Assembly (NCBI GenBank): GCA_033065855.1 | Contig: JAVXUO010002681.1 | Coordinates: 62,001 to 126,000 of the forward strand | Direction: 5' to 3' | Source: Escallonia rubra | Lineage: Eukaryota > Streptophyta > Magnoliopsida > Escalloniales > Escalloniaceae | DNA: 64,000 nt | Shown here: positions 1 to 10,460 of the stretch, piece after piece | How the letters are laid out: every line of letters begins with the position of its first letter | Position numbering within the stretch: position 1 is the stretch's first letter | Notes under the pieces: generated by a model | Database searches by the model: none | Told to the model about the DNA's origin: nothing | What the model saw: the letters and a program-made list of their open reading frames with translations, nothing else | Position numbers and translations under genes: made by a program

Positions 1-770
1 CCCGCATTCTTGAGACCGAAGGGCATGACTTTCCAACGAAAGTTACCCATTGGAGTCCGAAAGGCTGTTTTGGCACAGTCATCCGGATTCATTCGAATTT
101 TGTTGTAGCCGGTGAAACCATCCATGAAGGAAAAGGTCTCATGCCCAGCGGCAGCCTCCGTAAGCATGTCGATATTGGGTAGTGGAAATTCATCTTTAGG
201 GCATGCCTTGTTCAAGTCGTCGCGGAAGTTAATACAAACGCGGACTTGGTCGCTCCTCTTTTGGACAGGGACAACATTAGCCAACCATATGGGGTGAGTA
301 ATTGGCTCAATAAATTCAGCTTGCAGAAGTCGCTCTATCTCTTGCTTGATCTTCAATTCGAGCTCGGGGAGGAAGGATCGCGGATGTTGACGGACAGGGC
401 TGAACCCGTTAGCAATGTTGAGATGGCGTGTCACCAAGGCAGGATCCAATCCAGGCATCTCATTGTAACTCCATGCCAATACGTCACAATATTCGCGGAT
501 GAGGGTAACCAATTCCTCTCTTCGGCCCGGGGCGAGTTTCGTGCCAATGTATGTCAGTCAAGGTTCCTCTCCCGGGTCAGCCAGGTTAATTTCTTCAAGA
601 TCTTCGACCTGCGGTCGAGGGCCATCTTCATAGTAGGGCGAGGTAGCGCTCGGGGTAAGCTCGGGGTCTGGTGGGCAATACTCGGCCGCACAGCACCATT
701 CTGTCTTCGTGGGCGGGTCGGGATCGAGGGGGTCAGATGACGGACCATCTGGAGCCCCCGCACACCGTCA
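1..770 (-). pseudogene. gypsy reverse transcriptase, N-terminal part
   Basis: Reading the minus strand from about 770 gives an acidic linker and then the N-terminal part of a Ty3/gypsy reverse transcriptase. Recognisable blocks are AWSYNEMPGLDP (about 495-460), a WLANVVPVQK block, VCINFRD with KACPKDEFPLP, SFMDGFTGYNKI, and MPFGLKNAG at the very left edge. The YXDD active-site box and RNase H would lie outside the window. One in-frame TGA at 558-560 sits where relatives usually have arginine, consistent with CGA to TGA. Downstream of that stop the frame is open to the edge, so the RT segment itself is well preserved. Confidence 0.88.
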
Positions 771-1178
771 TAACTGGTAGATCACTTTTCTATCTTTGAC
801 GATACGTTGGAAGGTGGGTTCAGACTTGTGCTTCTTGGACTTGGGGGATGAAGGCATGGAATTGGTTGTGACAGTAGGCGGCGGCGCCGAGGTTGATGCT
901 TTGTTTTTGTTACTTTTCTTGGATTTGGACTTGGACTTGGGAGGCTTGTTCCCACACAGCTCGTCCCAATCTGGCAATTTGGTGGAATGGATGTGAGTGG
1001 CATTCTCACTATTCGCGGTGAGCTCAGTGAAGAAGGAGGCCTTGGTGAAGTAAGACTCGGCACATTCGAAGGGGGATCTGGTGGCGAGGATTGTCATTAC
1101 TACCTCATGTCCCGCAGGACCGGCCACTAGTTTCACACGCTGGTGGTACGTTGAGGGAATGGCCTTGTTGACATGAAT

Positions 1179-1830
1179 TCAAGGTCGGCCAAGCAGGAGG
1201 TGGAAGGAAGACTCGCTGTCTATCACGTGAAAAGTAGTGTCACGACGGACAGTTCCGACTATGAGGTCGACAGTGATATGGCCGAGGGTGGACTGAGGGC
1301 CCTGCCCAAAGCCATTGATCTTGATGGGGTCACAGATGATCTTTCTTGGGGGAATGTCGGCTCGTTGCAAGGTGATGAGAGGCATGATATTGATTGAGGC
1401 GCCGCAGTCTACTAAGGCACGGCGGAAGCTCGTGCCATTAACGGTGCATTTGAGGCAACGGTCGATTATGGTGCTCGATTGGTGGTGAGTCCTCGTCCGA
1501 GAAAATGAATGCGGTAGGGGGGATATGTCTGAGCTCGGCTTGGGCGGCGAAACATTTGGCACCGAGGCCTGTGGTGACCTCGATCAGACAGCTTGAGAGA
1601 TAAGTCCGTGCTGCGGGTGAAAACCTCATTTCATCAAAAAAGCCTTTAATCTTTGTCATTTGGCCAGCTGAGGACACTGGCTTTGGAGTAGAAGGTACAC
1701 AAGGTATGACCATAGGAAGAACCTCCGTATGAGCTTCGAGGACGAAAGGCTCAATGTGGTCAGTAGCGGCCATGAGCACCTGATGCTCCCGATTATTGTT
1801 ACCATGGTTTGGGTAAGGGTCCTTATGCAC
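1179..1830 (-). pseudogene. gypsy linker and retropepsin-like protease
   Basis: Two overlapping minus-strand reading frames join into one retropepsin-like region. The upstream frame (1830-1438) carries the linker FFDEMRFSPAARTYLSSC and ends near FSDEDSPP. The downstream frame (1562-1179) carries the catalytic loop ALVDCGASINIMP, where DCGAS corresponds to the usual D-[ST]-G-[AS], followed by a beta-rich protease body ending LLLGRP. The shift between frames at about 1460-1480 is a frameshift, because the protein homology continues across it. The protease would cut the Gag-Pol polyprotein. Position between gag and RT is as expected for gypsy elements. Confidence 0.82.
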
Positions 1831-2048
1831 ATCGTTGTTCTTCCATAGCTGTAGGTCACTCGATGCGACCTTCCTTGCAAAGATAGCTCACAGTGCGTTG
1901 TAGTTTTTGAGAGGATGGCCAAGGGCTTGATGGAAAGGATAGTAATTGGGTCTGGTTCTTTCTTCATCTGTGATAGGGATCCGCACGGGTGGAAATTGGA
2001 AGTTGTTGTCATTGACAACCCATTTCGTCAAGAGCTCTTTCACCGTAT

Positions 2049-3567
2049 TCAAATCACATGGAAAGGCAGGGGGAGTCTCATGTTGTCTTCACTTGTCGGA
2101 GCGTTGGCCCCCATCTGGGAACTGACGCTTAAAGCCAGTGTAGTTGTTGATGTTGTTGTTATTGGTGGTGTTGTTGTTACGCTGGGTATTGGATGTGTCT
2201 GCTGATGCCAGTAGTGCATTCTGCAGGCGAGGCTTCCACGGTTCGACAGGGCCGACCGTCTCATAAGTACGTCGCGCCTTTTCCTTGAGGTTCCCCCATG
2301 ACTTTAACTGCAGGTTCTCGATGTGCACCCGGTAGACGTCATTCATGTTTTTGATGCATATGGGAAGCAATGTCTCATCTTTACTAAATTTTTACACTCA
2401 AGGCATTTAAGGTGAAAACGGTGCACATATTTGGTCAAGTCTTCGTCGGGATTCTGACGTATGCCGACGATGTCCACTATGGTGACGCGTTCAGCTTCGT
2501 AGTGGAACTTGTCCAAGAATAGTTAGAGCATTTCATTCCAAGAATGGACCGTCCCCACAGGGATCTGATGATACGAAGTATATGCTAAGCTTGTGAGGGA
2601 CTTGTGAAACTCCCTCAGCTTTAAACTATCGCTCGGGCCATATTGCTCCAACGAGCTGGTGAATCTCGTCAAGTTGCCTTCACGCCCGTTAAAGAGCACA
2701 AAAGTGGGTTGTTTGTATTTGAGTGGGTATGGTATGATGGCTATCTCGTTGGCATACGGCGCGTGGCCTGTCAGTCAGGCTGATGACTCGGGTGCAGAAT
2801 GTTGTGACAGCCGGTGTAGGAGTGCGTCAAAGTCAACTTTGGAGACATTATGAAAGGGTGATTGGCTGGCTGGTGCTCCGCGAGCCCCCTGACAAGGCAA
2901 CTTGATGAGCAGGAGCAACAGAAGGATGATACAGGGCAGGTGCTGACATGGGCAAATGTGCGGTGGCATGGGTGGGTGGGCAAGACATATCCACCACTTG
3001 GCCGGTTGTTTGATGTTGCTCCGTTGGGTAGGGGTTAGGCTCCATCTCAATGGATTTGTGAGTTTCGAAAGAGCTCCTGGCTGGTACATGTTGAGGTGTG
3101 ACAGCAGGGAAGACTTGTTGCACCACTGGTCCGAGGTCTGGTTACGGTCTGTGTGATGGCATCGCGAGATGCGGTGCCTCAGCTACAGGCTGGGAAGATG
3201 TCGCGAGTCCTAACACCAGGGGTCTAGATGGTCGAGGTGGCAGTGGTCGTGACACTGGGGCCTGGGCGACGTCAGGGGACGGCCCAGGTCCTGCAGGCTG
3301 GATCGGTGGAACAATTTGCTATGAGGCCATTGCATGTATAGATTTTTACATTTCCATTATGGCGGCCAAAAGAGTGGCTCGTGAGTCTTGTATGCTGGCT
3401 ATAGTAGGCGTGAACTGCTGGATGGCCGTATTGACTACAATTTACACGTCCGGTGCGGGATGGTCTTTGGGAAGTATGGCCCTAGTCCCCTCTTGTTCAC
3501 CCGAGTGGTCCTCTTCTTGTACGGGGCCCTGGTTGGTAGCCCTCGTAACTCTTCGTTGTACAGGCAT
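2049..3567 (-). pseudogene. gypsy gag, frameshifted
   Basis: Capsid gene of element A. The ATG at 3567 opens with MPVQRR, as in the sister gag starting at 11876, and lies 40 bp from the PBS. Segments of the same protein are found in different minus frames: a proline/histidine-rich N-terminal part (about 3126-2775), a Retrotrans_gag core (about 2700-2400) and a C-terminal asparagine-rich tail (2370-2089). Retrotrans_gag (PF03732) proteins form the virus-like particle in the cytoplasm. Comparison with the copy at 10461-11876 shows several frameshifts. There is no sign of an intact zinc knuckle. Confidence 0.82.
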
Positions 3568-3606
3568 GGCACCTAAGTACAGCAGACTGCAACACGGTGC
3601 TCACCT

Positions 3607-3622
3607 CCCCAGCGGAGTTGCC
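3607..3622 (-). other. gypsy primer-binding site (element A)
   Basis: Minus-strand sequence TTGGCAACTCCGCTGGGG begins seven bases inside the LTR boundary and starts with TGG, the complement of a tRNA CCA end. It is the counterpart of 11905-11921, with one substitution. Confidence 0.7.
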
Positions 3623-3629
3623 AAAATGA

Positions 3630-4190
3630 TGCCAATGAAAGTGGGTTCGTGCTTATGTGGAGGTGCCACAAAGGATGCTGTCTGAATCAGCTTCCATGTA
3701 GGCAAAGTAGGAGACAACAAGGATGGACTAAGGGCTAAGAGCAAGGCTCCCCAAATAGGTCGCGAGGGCTGGCAGCGCTGCGCAGGTGGGGCGATGATGG
3801 ACAAGGCCAGCGGTCGACAGTCCAAGTCGAGGTCCAAATCAGGGGTACAACGCCAAGGGTCCGATGTCAGGGGTTCAAATGTGTTTCTCTCACTAGAATT
3901 CCAGAGAAAATAGGTTTTTAGAGAAACAAAGTACAAATATTAAATGAGAGAGAAGTCCCTGAATAAGCTTCAAAGTCCACTATTTATAGGCAAAAATGAG
4001 TGTGTCATCAGCCGACACGTGTCGTCCCCTGGGAGTGACACGTCACCAGGGGGTTCCAAAGTACCGTTTCTCCGTTGGACTACCGGTCCACAAGTCTGTG
4101 CTACCATACGCTTGCAGCATCTCTCTGCCTGTCTGAGGAGACTGACCATACCGTGGTAGCATGATCAGAGTAGCCCGTTCCCCCAGCCAC
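3630..4190 (-). mobile_element. Truncated gypsy LTR (element A)
   Basis: LTR of the family whose plus-strand start is TGCCAAGGAAAGTGGG (here TGCCAATGAAAGTGGG). It aligns best with the LTR at 60178 (shared stretches at 3665-3780 and 4110-4180). It stops at about 4190, where a CACTA terminus begins; the rest of the LTR is missing. It retains the TATA and ACGT-core module. Confidence 0.85.
3980..4047 (-). promoter_or_regulatory. LTR promoter module (copy A)
   Basis: Read on the minus strand, a CTATAAATAG TATA box (3980-3989) is preceded by GACACGTG (about 4014-4021) and by a second ACGT-core site in TGACACGTCACC (4036-4047). The same arrangement recurs at 5969, 12253, 51476 and 60524. Confidence 0.65.
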
Positions 4191-5655
4191 CACAACAAGA
4201 AAATGTAGATTTAGCGACGGAATTTTAACGACGGAATGTATTCCGTCGCTAAAAGCTCTTTCAGCGACGGGAAACGCCGTCGGTAAAAATCCGTTGGTAG
4301 AAAATTTTATTGACGGAATATAACGTCGGTAAAAACCTTTGCCGACAAACGTTTAATGATGGGCTTTTAACGACGGGAGTCCCGTCGCTAAATTTTTTTA
4401 GGGAATTTAATAGTTTGCAGTAATTTTTAGAAACCATTTAAGCGACGGAATATGGCCGTCGCTAAAAAGTCCGTCAATGAAAATGGACTATTACCGACGG
4501 ACATTTATCGACGGACTTGTCCCGTCGATAAAAGTCCTCTTAAGTTCAGATCTGATCTCTTTCTTTTCTTTCTCCCGTTTCTCTCTTTCTTAATTAAAAT
4601 CATTCACCGGCGGCGGCAACCCACATCTGGCAAGCCCCTCTACGGCAATCCACATCCGGCACCTCTCCGGCGACACCCTCGTCCTCCCCCCGGCGCCGCG
4701 CCACCTCCGGCGGCATAGTTTGCAGGTCCGGCCGGATCTAGCATAGACAATTTCTGGAATCGAGCTCCGGCCAACTCCGGTAGGTCTCTACGTAGATATT
4801 ATTTCTTAGGAAATTTAAATTTGATTATGATGTAGCAATTGATTTTACTTACATTATTACTTATTGAATTGTATATCAGTTCTTGGAATTTCTGAACTAT
4901 GTTACTGTCTATATCAAATTTCTTAATGGTTGTAAAAACAATGCTCCCTTACTGTCTACATCAATTTCGTTGGTGGTAGAAAGAGAGCGATGACTGCCAT
5001 GGGCTGTGTGATTTTTGAATGTGGTGATTATGGCAGCCATGAACTGTCATTACTTGCACGGTATGGTGTATGCATGGGGGAAGGGTTACAGTTGTGTGGT
5101 TATGAGAATATAGGTGTAGGTATATGGGTCTGTGTGAGAGGTGCAATGAATCTGGGTTCCATCTTTCATGTGTGGTGCTGGGTACTCACCTTGAGCTATT
5201 GGCTTTTAATTCTGGTACAAAACTCTATTGCTAGTACTGAACTAATGGTAAAAATATAGAGAGGCATTCTCTGCAGAATAAACTGTCGAGTCCATTTCCA
5301 CTTTACTCTCCAACATATCCTTTGCATTGCTATGAAGGTGTATAGGATGATCGTAGTGAAAAATCAGGTACAACCACTATATACGTTGAGTAAATAATTA
5401 ATGCGTCCATGCCTTTACATGCAGGGCACTGCTGCTGGACATGCTGAGCCAGTTTGAATCAAAGTGCCCCCGTGGACGAGGACAATCAACAAGATCCAGA
5501 TCTGGGACTTACCGACCCCTGATCAGCCCTTCCCCTCCTAGCTGTTTGTATCCCACTCCTGTGTACGCCCCCCCCCCCCCAATCCCACTTATACTTCCCT
5601 CCCCTCCCCTATTGTACCTCGCTCCCGTGCCCTCCTTAATTTTGTATACATTTGA
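4191..5655. mobile_element. CACTA (En/Spm) element, left-end fragment
   Basis: Starts with CACAACAAGAAAA, one base from the usual CACTACAAGAAAA terminus. About 330 bp (4207-4535) of short direct and inverted copies of GCGACGG/CCGTCGC follow, the subterminal repeats bound by TNPA-type proteins. Then come a pyrimidine-rich leader and a GC-rich block (4600-4760) that resembles, inverted, the right end of the CACTA element at 45000-45652. 4780-5655 holds no convincing gene; 5441-5640 is C-rich and would encode a proline-rich peptide, possibly a TNPA N-terminus (low confidence). The opposite end is not identifiable because a gypsy element interrupts it at 5656. Confidence 0.78.
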
Positions 5656-5874
5656 TGCCAAGGAAAGTGGGTTCGCAGTCCACGTGGAGGTGCCACAAGA
5701 AATGCAGTTCGAGTCAGGTGCCAAGTATGTTGAAATGAGACACAGCAAGGGCAGAGACCAAGGGCTTCCCAGCCAGAGCTTGAGGGTGGCAGTGCTGCGA
5801 AGGCGACGACACAGAGTGAATATACAACGACAGTCACAGTCTGATGCTTAGGTCCAAAGTCAAGGTCCTGTATG

Positions 5875-5920
5875 TTTCTCTCTCTAGAATTCCAGAGAGA
5901 ATGTGTTTTAGAGAGAGAAA
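5875..5920 (-). other. Inverted repeat in LTR transcript leader
   Basis: TTTCTCTCTCTA (5875-5886) and its exact complement TAGAGAGAGAAA (5909-5920) flank a 22-base loop containing AGAATTCCAGAGAG. It lies just downstream of the minus-strand TATA box, so it would be in the transcript. The pair is also perfect at 12158-12169/12192-12203 and nearly perfect in the copy starting at 60178. Confidence 0.6.
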
Positions 5921-5968
5921 GTGAAATTGTCAAATGAGGGAATCCCCCAAAAATGACATCTAAGACCC

Positions 5969-6038
5969 CTATTTATAGAGGTTGAGATGATGATGTCATC
6001 ACGTGAAACATGGCGCTCCCCGGGAGTGACACGTCACC
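5969..6038 (-). promoter_or_regulatory. LTR promoter module (copy C left)
   Basis: Minus-strand TATA box CTATAAATAG (5969-5978). Upstream of it are TGATGTCATCACGTG (about 5990-6004), which combines a CRE-like TGATGTCATCA with a CACGTG G-box, and TGACACGTCACC (6027-6038). These are ACGT-core sites typical of plant bZIP factors; binding is inferred from the motif only. Confidence 0.65.
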
Positions 6039-6382
6039 GAAGGTTCCACAGCTGTCGGTGCTCCACGGACTGTCGAATCGCATATTCACCCGGCTTGCCC
6101 CGCACAGCGTCGCTCTGTCTATCTGGAAAGACTGGCTCCCACAGCGTCAGTGTTGCCAGAGAACACCCCTTTATCTAGCCACCAATCCAAGCCCTTACAG
6201 AGTCCCATAGGCCTGGAAGTGGTGGGGAAGACCCGACGCCCAACTGCCAAGCGAACTAGGCGCGATGCCCTCCGAAGACCTGCTCCCGTCTCGGAATGCC
6301 CCGGGGGTCATAGTCCGTAGGGGTGCCGACGCAAGCCCACAGTGCCAGAGCACGTAGGCCAGTCACGTAGACACACTGGCAG

Positions 6383-6888
6383 AGATAGTGTCTCGGAGGA
6401 GTCACATATCCCCGGGGTGAGTCCTTGTGCCGGATCACTCAGAGCGCGTCAAGGTAGCATCCCGGAGGATCCGTCTACCCGACGGGCCGAGGTAGCATCC
6501 CGGAGGAGCCGTCTACCTGGCGAAAGGGGAACTGAAAAGCTCACTGGCGGAGATAGTGTCCCGGAGGAGTCGCCTATCCCCGCGGGTGAGTCCTTGTGCC
6601 GGAGCACTCGGAGCATGTCAAGGTAGCATCTTGAAGGAGCCGTCTACCCCACTGGCCGAGGTAGCATCCCGGAGAAGTTGTTTACCTAGCGGAAGGGGAG
6701 TTGTAGAGCTCACTAGTGGAGATAGTGTCCTGGAGGAGTCGCCTGTCCCCGCGGATGAGTCCTTTTGCCGGAGCACTCAGAGTGCGTCAAGGTAACATCT
6801 CGAAGGAGCCATCTACTCGACTGGCCTAGGTAGAATCTCGAAGGAGCCGTCTACCTGGCGAAAGGGGAGTTGAAAAGCTCCATGGCGG
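6383..6888. repeat. 169-bp tandem repeat in LTR, 3 copies
   Basis: The motif AGATAGTGTC recurs at 6383, 6551, 6720 and 6889 (spacings 168, 169, 169). Each unit contains the same ordered sub-motifs: GGAGGAGTCGCC, GAGTCCTTGTGCCGGAGCAC, and two copies of GTAGCATCCCGGAGGAGCCG. Similar units occur in the LTRs at 51870-52190 and 62215-62510. Confidence 0.9.
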
Positions 6889-7835
6889 AGATAGTGTCCC
6901 AGAGGAGTCGCTTATCCCCGCGGGATGCTGCGCACTCCAGAGTGTGGGTCGAAGCATGTTCCACGACCAAGGCAAGGTGTGTATGGTGTGGTGAATGAGA
7001 TTTGTGTCCAAGGGGCATGTAAAATGATTATGGCGCATGGGCGCGATGGAGTGCGTATGGTGTCGGGGCACGGTAGTTTCACAGAGATCCCCCGGGGGCA
7101 CGTTTGTGTTAGTGGCGCGACGGAGTCGCAGACCTGGTGCGCGGGCACAGGCGACGGGGGTGGCGGAGATGATGTCCGGACGACGGATGACGGGAGTCGC
7201 GGAGCCGACGTGCGGGCGACAGCGACGGGCGCCATGAAGTGGGCGCACGGCCACAGGCGACGTGCGTCGTGAAGTCTGCGCGCGGTCAACAGCGGGCATT
7301 GCGGAGCGAGTGAGGTGATGGTGTGCGACGGCGTGCGACGATCGCCGCGACGACAGAGCACGGCGACTAGCGATCGTCGTTGCGACTACGACGCGCGACC
7401 ACGAGCGGCGGTTGTTGCGGCGACGAAGTGCAGTGACGAGCGAACGGTCGTCGCGGAGACGGAGCGTGGCGATGAGCGACGATCATTGGGACTATGGCGC
7501 ACGACCGCGAGCGAAGGTCGTCATGGCGATGGAATGCGGCGATGAACGAACGGTCGTCGCGGCGACGAACGACTGTAGTTGAGACCGCGAGCGACGGTCG
7601 TTGGTCGTCAAGGTAGGTGGCCGACCCCCCAAGGTGGCCGACCCCCAAGGGTGGCCGACCCCCTTAAGGGGGAAGGCATGCCAAAGTTGCTTCACGAGCA
7701 ATTCACGTGACTTGAGCATGCGTCGCTTTGATCGACTTGTGAGCGTTGAAAAGTTGACCGTTGAATGTGCCGTCGTGTCATGAAAATTGGGACCCCCAGT
7801 AGGCCTGTAGGTGTAACCAAGATAGGTTGAGAACA

Positions 7836-10460
7836 TAAGCCCCCTGCGTGTGGTGTTCACGTATGGGCAACCCGAGCAGGCGCCGCACGCATAAACACTT
7901 TAGCAAGATTTGTGATGTTCTTGGGCCGAAAATTCGTTGGCGTTGTCACTGCATGATGAGGACGACTAGTAGGTGGCTCGAGCTACCTCGCGCACCACCT
8001 ACGTACCAAGGATTGATGTTGGAGGGTGTCGCGATGGTGGGTGTGATAAGGGAGTGGTCACGGGTGCGAGCTCGCGGTTGATACGAGTGTAGTGAAGGTT
8101 GCCAAAAAAATTCTTAAATATGGAATGGGGTGAGCTGGGTAAGATGAGCAATATGAAGGTTAGAGTGCGCGTGTGGTCGAACATAGGGCGACCGTATGTG
8201 GTGGGGAAGATGGTGGCTGAAGTTGATGGGCTTGGGGGAAAGGAAATGGAGATGAAGGAAAAACAAGGACAAAAAGAAAAAAAAAAGGTCGGCGGCGGTG
8301 CATGGGGCTGCCGCAGGTTGGTGAAAGGAAGGCGGGTGGGGGGCACTTGGGGTCGGCTGGGGTAGGTCGGAAAAGGAAAAGAGAAAGATGGAAGAGGCGG
8401 GGACGTCGGCGGTGACATGGCTGGCCGAGGAAGGAGGGGTCGGGGAGGGGGGTCGGCGGGGATGGGGGGTCGGGGAGGGGGGTGTCAATGGGGATGAGGG
8501 GTCGACCGGTATGGGGGGTCGAGGAGGGGGGTCGGCGGGTATGGGCAGTTGGGAAGGGGGGTCGGCGGGTGTGGGGGGGGGGGTAGGGGAGGGTGGTTTA
8601 CGGGGTGGGTCAGCTTGGTGGTGGATGGTAAAGAAGAAAAAAATGGGGGGGGGGGGGGAAAGGTAGCGGCCACTCGGCAGGGGGGTTGGCGGGGATGGGG
8701 GGTCAGGGAGGGGGTCGGCAAGGTGGGTCGGCTTGGTGGTGGATGGTAAAGAACAAAAAAAATGGGGAGGGGGAAGGCGGCGGCCACCCGGTGTGGGGTT
8801 GCCGTGGGTGGTCAGCGGGAGGAAGAAGGTCGGCGAGAGGGGGGTCGGTCGGTGAGGTTGGTTCAGCCACGAGTGGGGTCGGTAGGTGGGGGGTCGGCCG
8901 GCGAGGGAGAGGCCGATGGTGGTAGGTTGGCGGTAGGCGGGGGTAGGTTGGCGGTGCAAAGGAGAAGAGAGGAAGAGATGTGAATTAGGGTTAGAAAACT
9001 TTAGGGTTCCAGGGAACGGGTCGAGGCGGGTCGTGCGGGTGGGTGGGTGGTTGGACCCGCTGGAAGGTGATGGAAGAGAGGGGAAACGGGGCGGGCGGGC
9101 ACGGGTCGAGCAGGTCAGGTGTCACACGGGCGTGCTCTGCCCCTTTGGTTTTGTTTTTGAAATTGTATTTATTTAAAAAAAGTTTTTTTTTTTTTTTTGT
9201 TTGAAACCCAGAAATTTTTAGCATGTGTATATAAAGAGCATGAGAGGTATGAATGAGAAATTTTGGAAACCCCAAAGTGAAATGAGGAGGATGAGGGGGG
9301 AGGTTGGGGATAGATGAAAATTTCGTTGAAAAATTTTCTAAGTGTGGAAGAGAGCACCAGAGGGTGAAAAATGTTGTGAAAATTTTTCTAAGTGTAGAAC
9401 GAGGGTGAGAGGGAGGTGAGGGGGGATGAAAAGAAAATTTGAAAAAAATTCTAAGTGTTGAGAAATTTTCCAAGTGTTGGAAATTTTGCTAAATGTTGAG
9501 CTGGGGCGAGGGTGCCGAGAGAAGCCGCAAGGGGCGATGACCCGATTGCGAAAAATGAAGAAAATTTTCTAAGTATTGGAGAGAGGGTGAAAGGCTCCGA
9601 GGGAGCCCGCGGGGGGTGGTGACCTGACCGCGAAAAATGAAGAATTTTTTCTAAGTGTTGGAGAGAGGGTGAAGGGCTCCGAGGGAGGCCATGGGGGGTG
9701 GTGACCCGACCGCGAAAAATGAGGAATTTTTTCTAAGTGTTTAAAATGGAGAGTGGAGCTCGGCGGTGGGTCGGCATCGATGACCGACTGAGTGACAGAG
9801 GCATGGGAGGGTTGGCGAGACGTGTTGCGTGCATGCCCACGAGGTCGCATGGCATGAGGGGATGTCGGCTGACAGAGTTGAGACTTAGTAGCGTGGTTCG
9901 AGCCACCTCGCGCACCACGTACCAAGTTGCTGCAATGTGAGGCAGAAGGGGTTGTGAAGTGGTGAAGCCCCCAAGGGAGTGGGTGATGGGATCATGGGTG
10001 GTGTCAGTAGACTTGTGCAAGAGCAGTGGAGCTTGAAAATTTTCTAAGGGTGGGAAATGCAACTTTATTGATAACAAAAATAGGCGACATGATGTGGTAC
10101 GTGGGGATAGAGTACACAAAAACTTGCGAATTTGAAGGAAAAAAATTACAAGTGTGAAACATGGACTAGGCAGGCTAGGGCTTGACCGACCTTCCGATGA
10201 TAGGGGCAGTAGTTGGGATGGGCTAAGTCTTTCGGGCTAGTTTCAGTGTCGGCATTGTGCAGGGCTATGGCATTGTCATTGATCCATGTCTCGAAGAGAG
10301 CTCTGACAGTCTTCAGGTCACACGGGTATTCTGGGGCAGGCGTCGGCTGCCCTCGCTTGTCAGGGCGTCCATCCCTTCCTTGGGATTGGTGCTTTCGGCT
10401 GTTGTTGTCGTCACTGGCATGCTTCTTTCGTCACGGCCTGGGCAAGTTGAGTTTGGGGCT
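7836..10460. other. Non-coding filler replacing pol in element C
   Basis: Starts at the polypurine tract and contains no recognisable pol domain on either strand. 8390-8960 is extremely G-rich on the plus strand, with many runs of four or more G. 9170-9500 contains several copies of GAAATTTTCTAAGTGTTGG. 9548-9750 is an 82-bp tandem repeat. 10130-10460 still matches the gag 3' part in broken frames. Long open frames here, such as the proline-rich minus-strand frame 8959-8114, follow from base composition and are not called as genes. Confidence 0.7.
9548..9750. repeat. 82-bp tandem repeat
   Basis: GCGAAAAATGA starts at 9548, 9630 and 9712 (period 82). Each unit carries TTTTCTAAGTRTTGGAGAGA and GGCTCCGAGGGAG. 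Two full units and a partial third. Confidence 0.85.

Larger units (their letters stand above)
1..3629 (-). mobile_element. Ty3/gypsy element A, internal region (runs off the window)
   Basis: Internal region of a gypsy-type LTR retrotransposon read on the minus strand. In element order it shows a primer-binding site next to the LTR at 3630, a gag gene (3567 to about 2050), a linker plus aspartic protease (about 1830-1179), and the start of reverse transcriptase (about 770-1), which continues beyond the left edge. Frameshifts in gag and in the gag-protease linker, and a stop before the RT domain, show that it is no longer coding-competent. The LTR and PBS match those of the element at 5656-12505, so both belong to one family. 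Confidence 0.9.
5656..7835 (-). repeat. Complete gypsy LTR (2.18 kb)
   Basis: On the plus strand the LTR starts TGCCAAGG at 5656 and ends GAGAACA at 7835, directly before the polypurine-tract complement TAAGCCCCCTGCG. The ends are TG...CA. It contains the promoter module at 5969-6038, three 169-bp tandem repeats at 6383-6888, a GC-rich minisatellite-like block at about 7130-7590, and repeats of GGCCGACCCCC at 7618-7665. Confidence 0.88.

Noticed and set aside
246..740. 164-codon plus-strand frame at the left edge
   Set aside because: Antisense shadow of the gypsy linker and reverse transcriptase on the minus strand.
4990..5259. 89-codon frame in the CACTA left-end fragment
   Set aside because: No motif or composition typical of a protein; AT-rich non-coding context.
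8114..8959. 281-codon proline-rich open frame on the minus strand
   Set aside because: Entirely explained by the C-rich repeat composition; no domain, no conserved start, and it lies in the pol-less filler.
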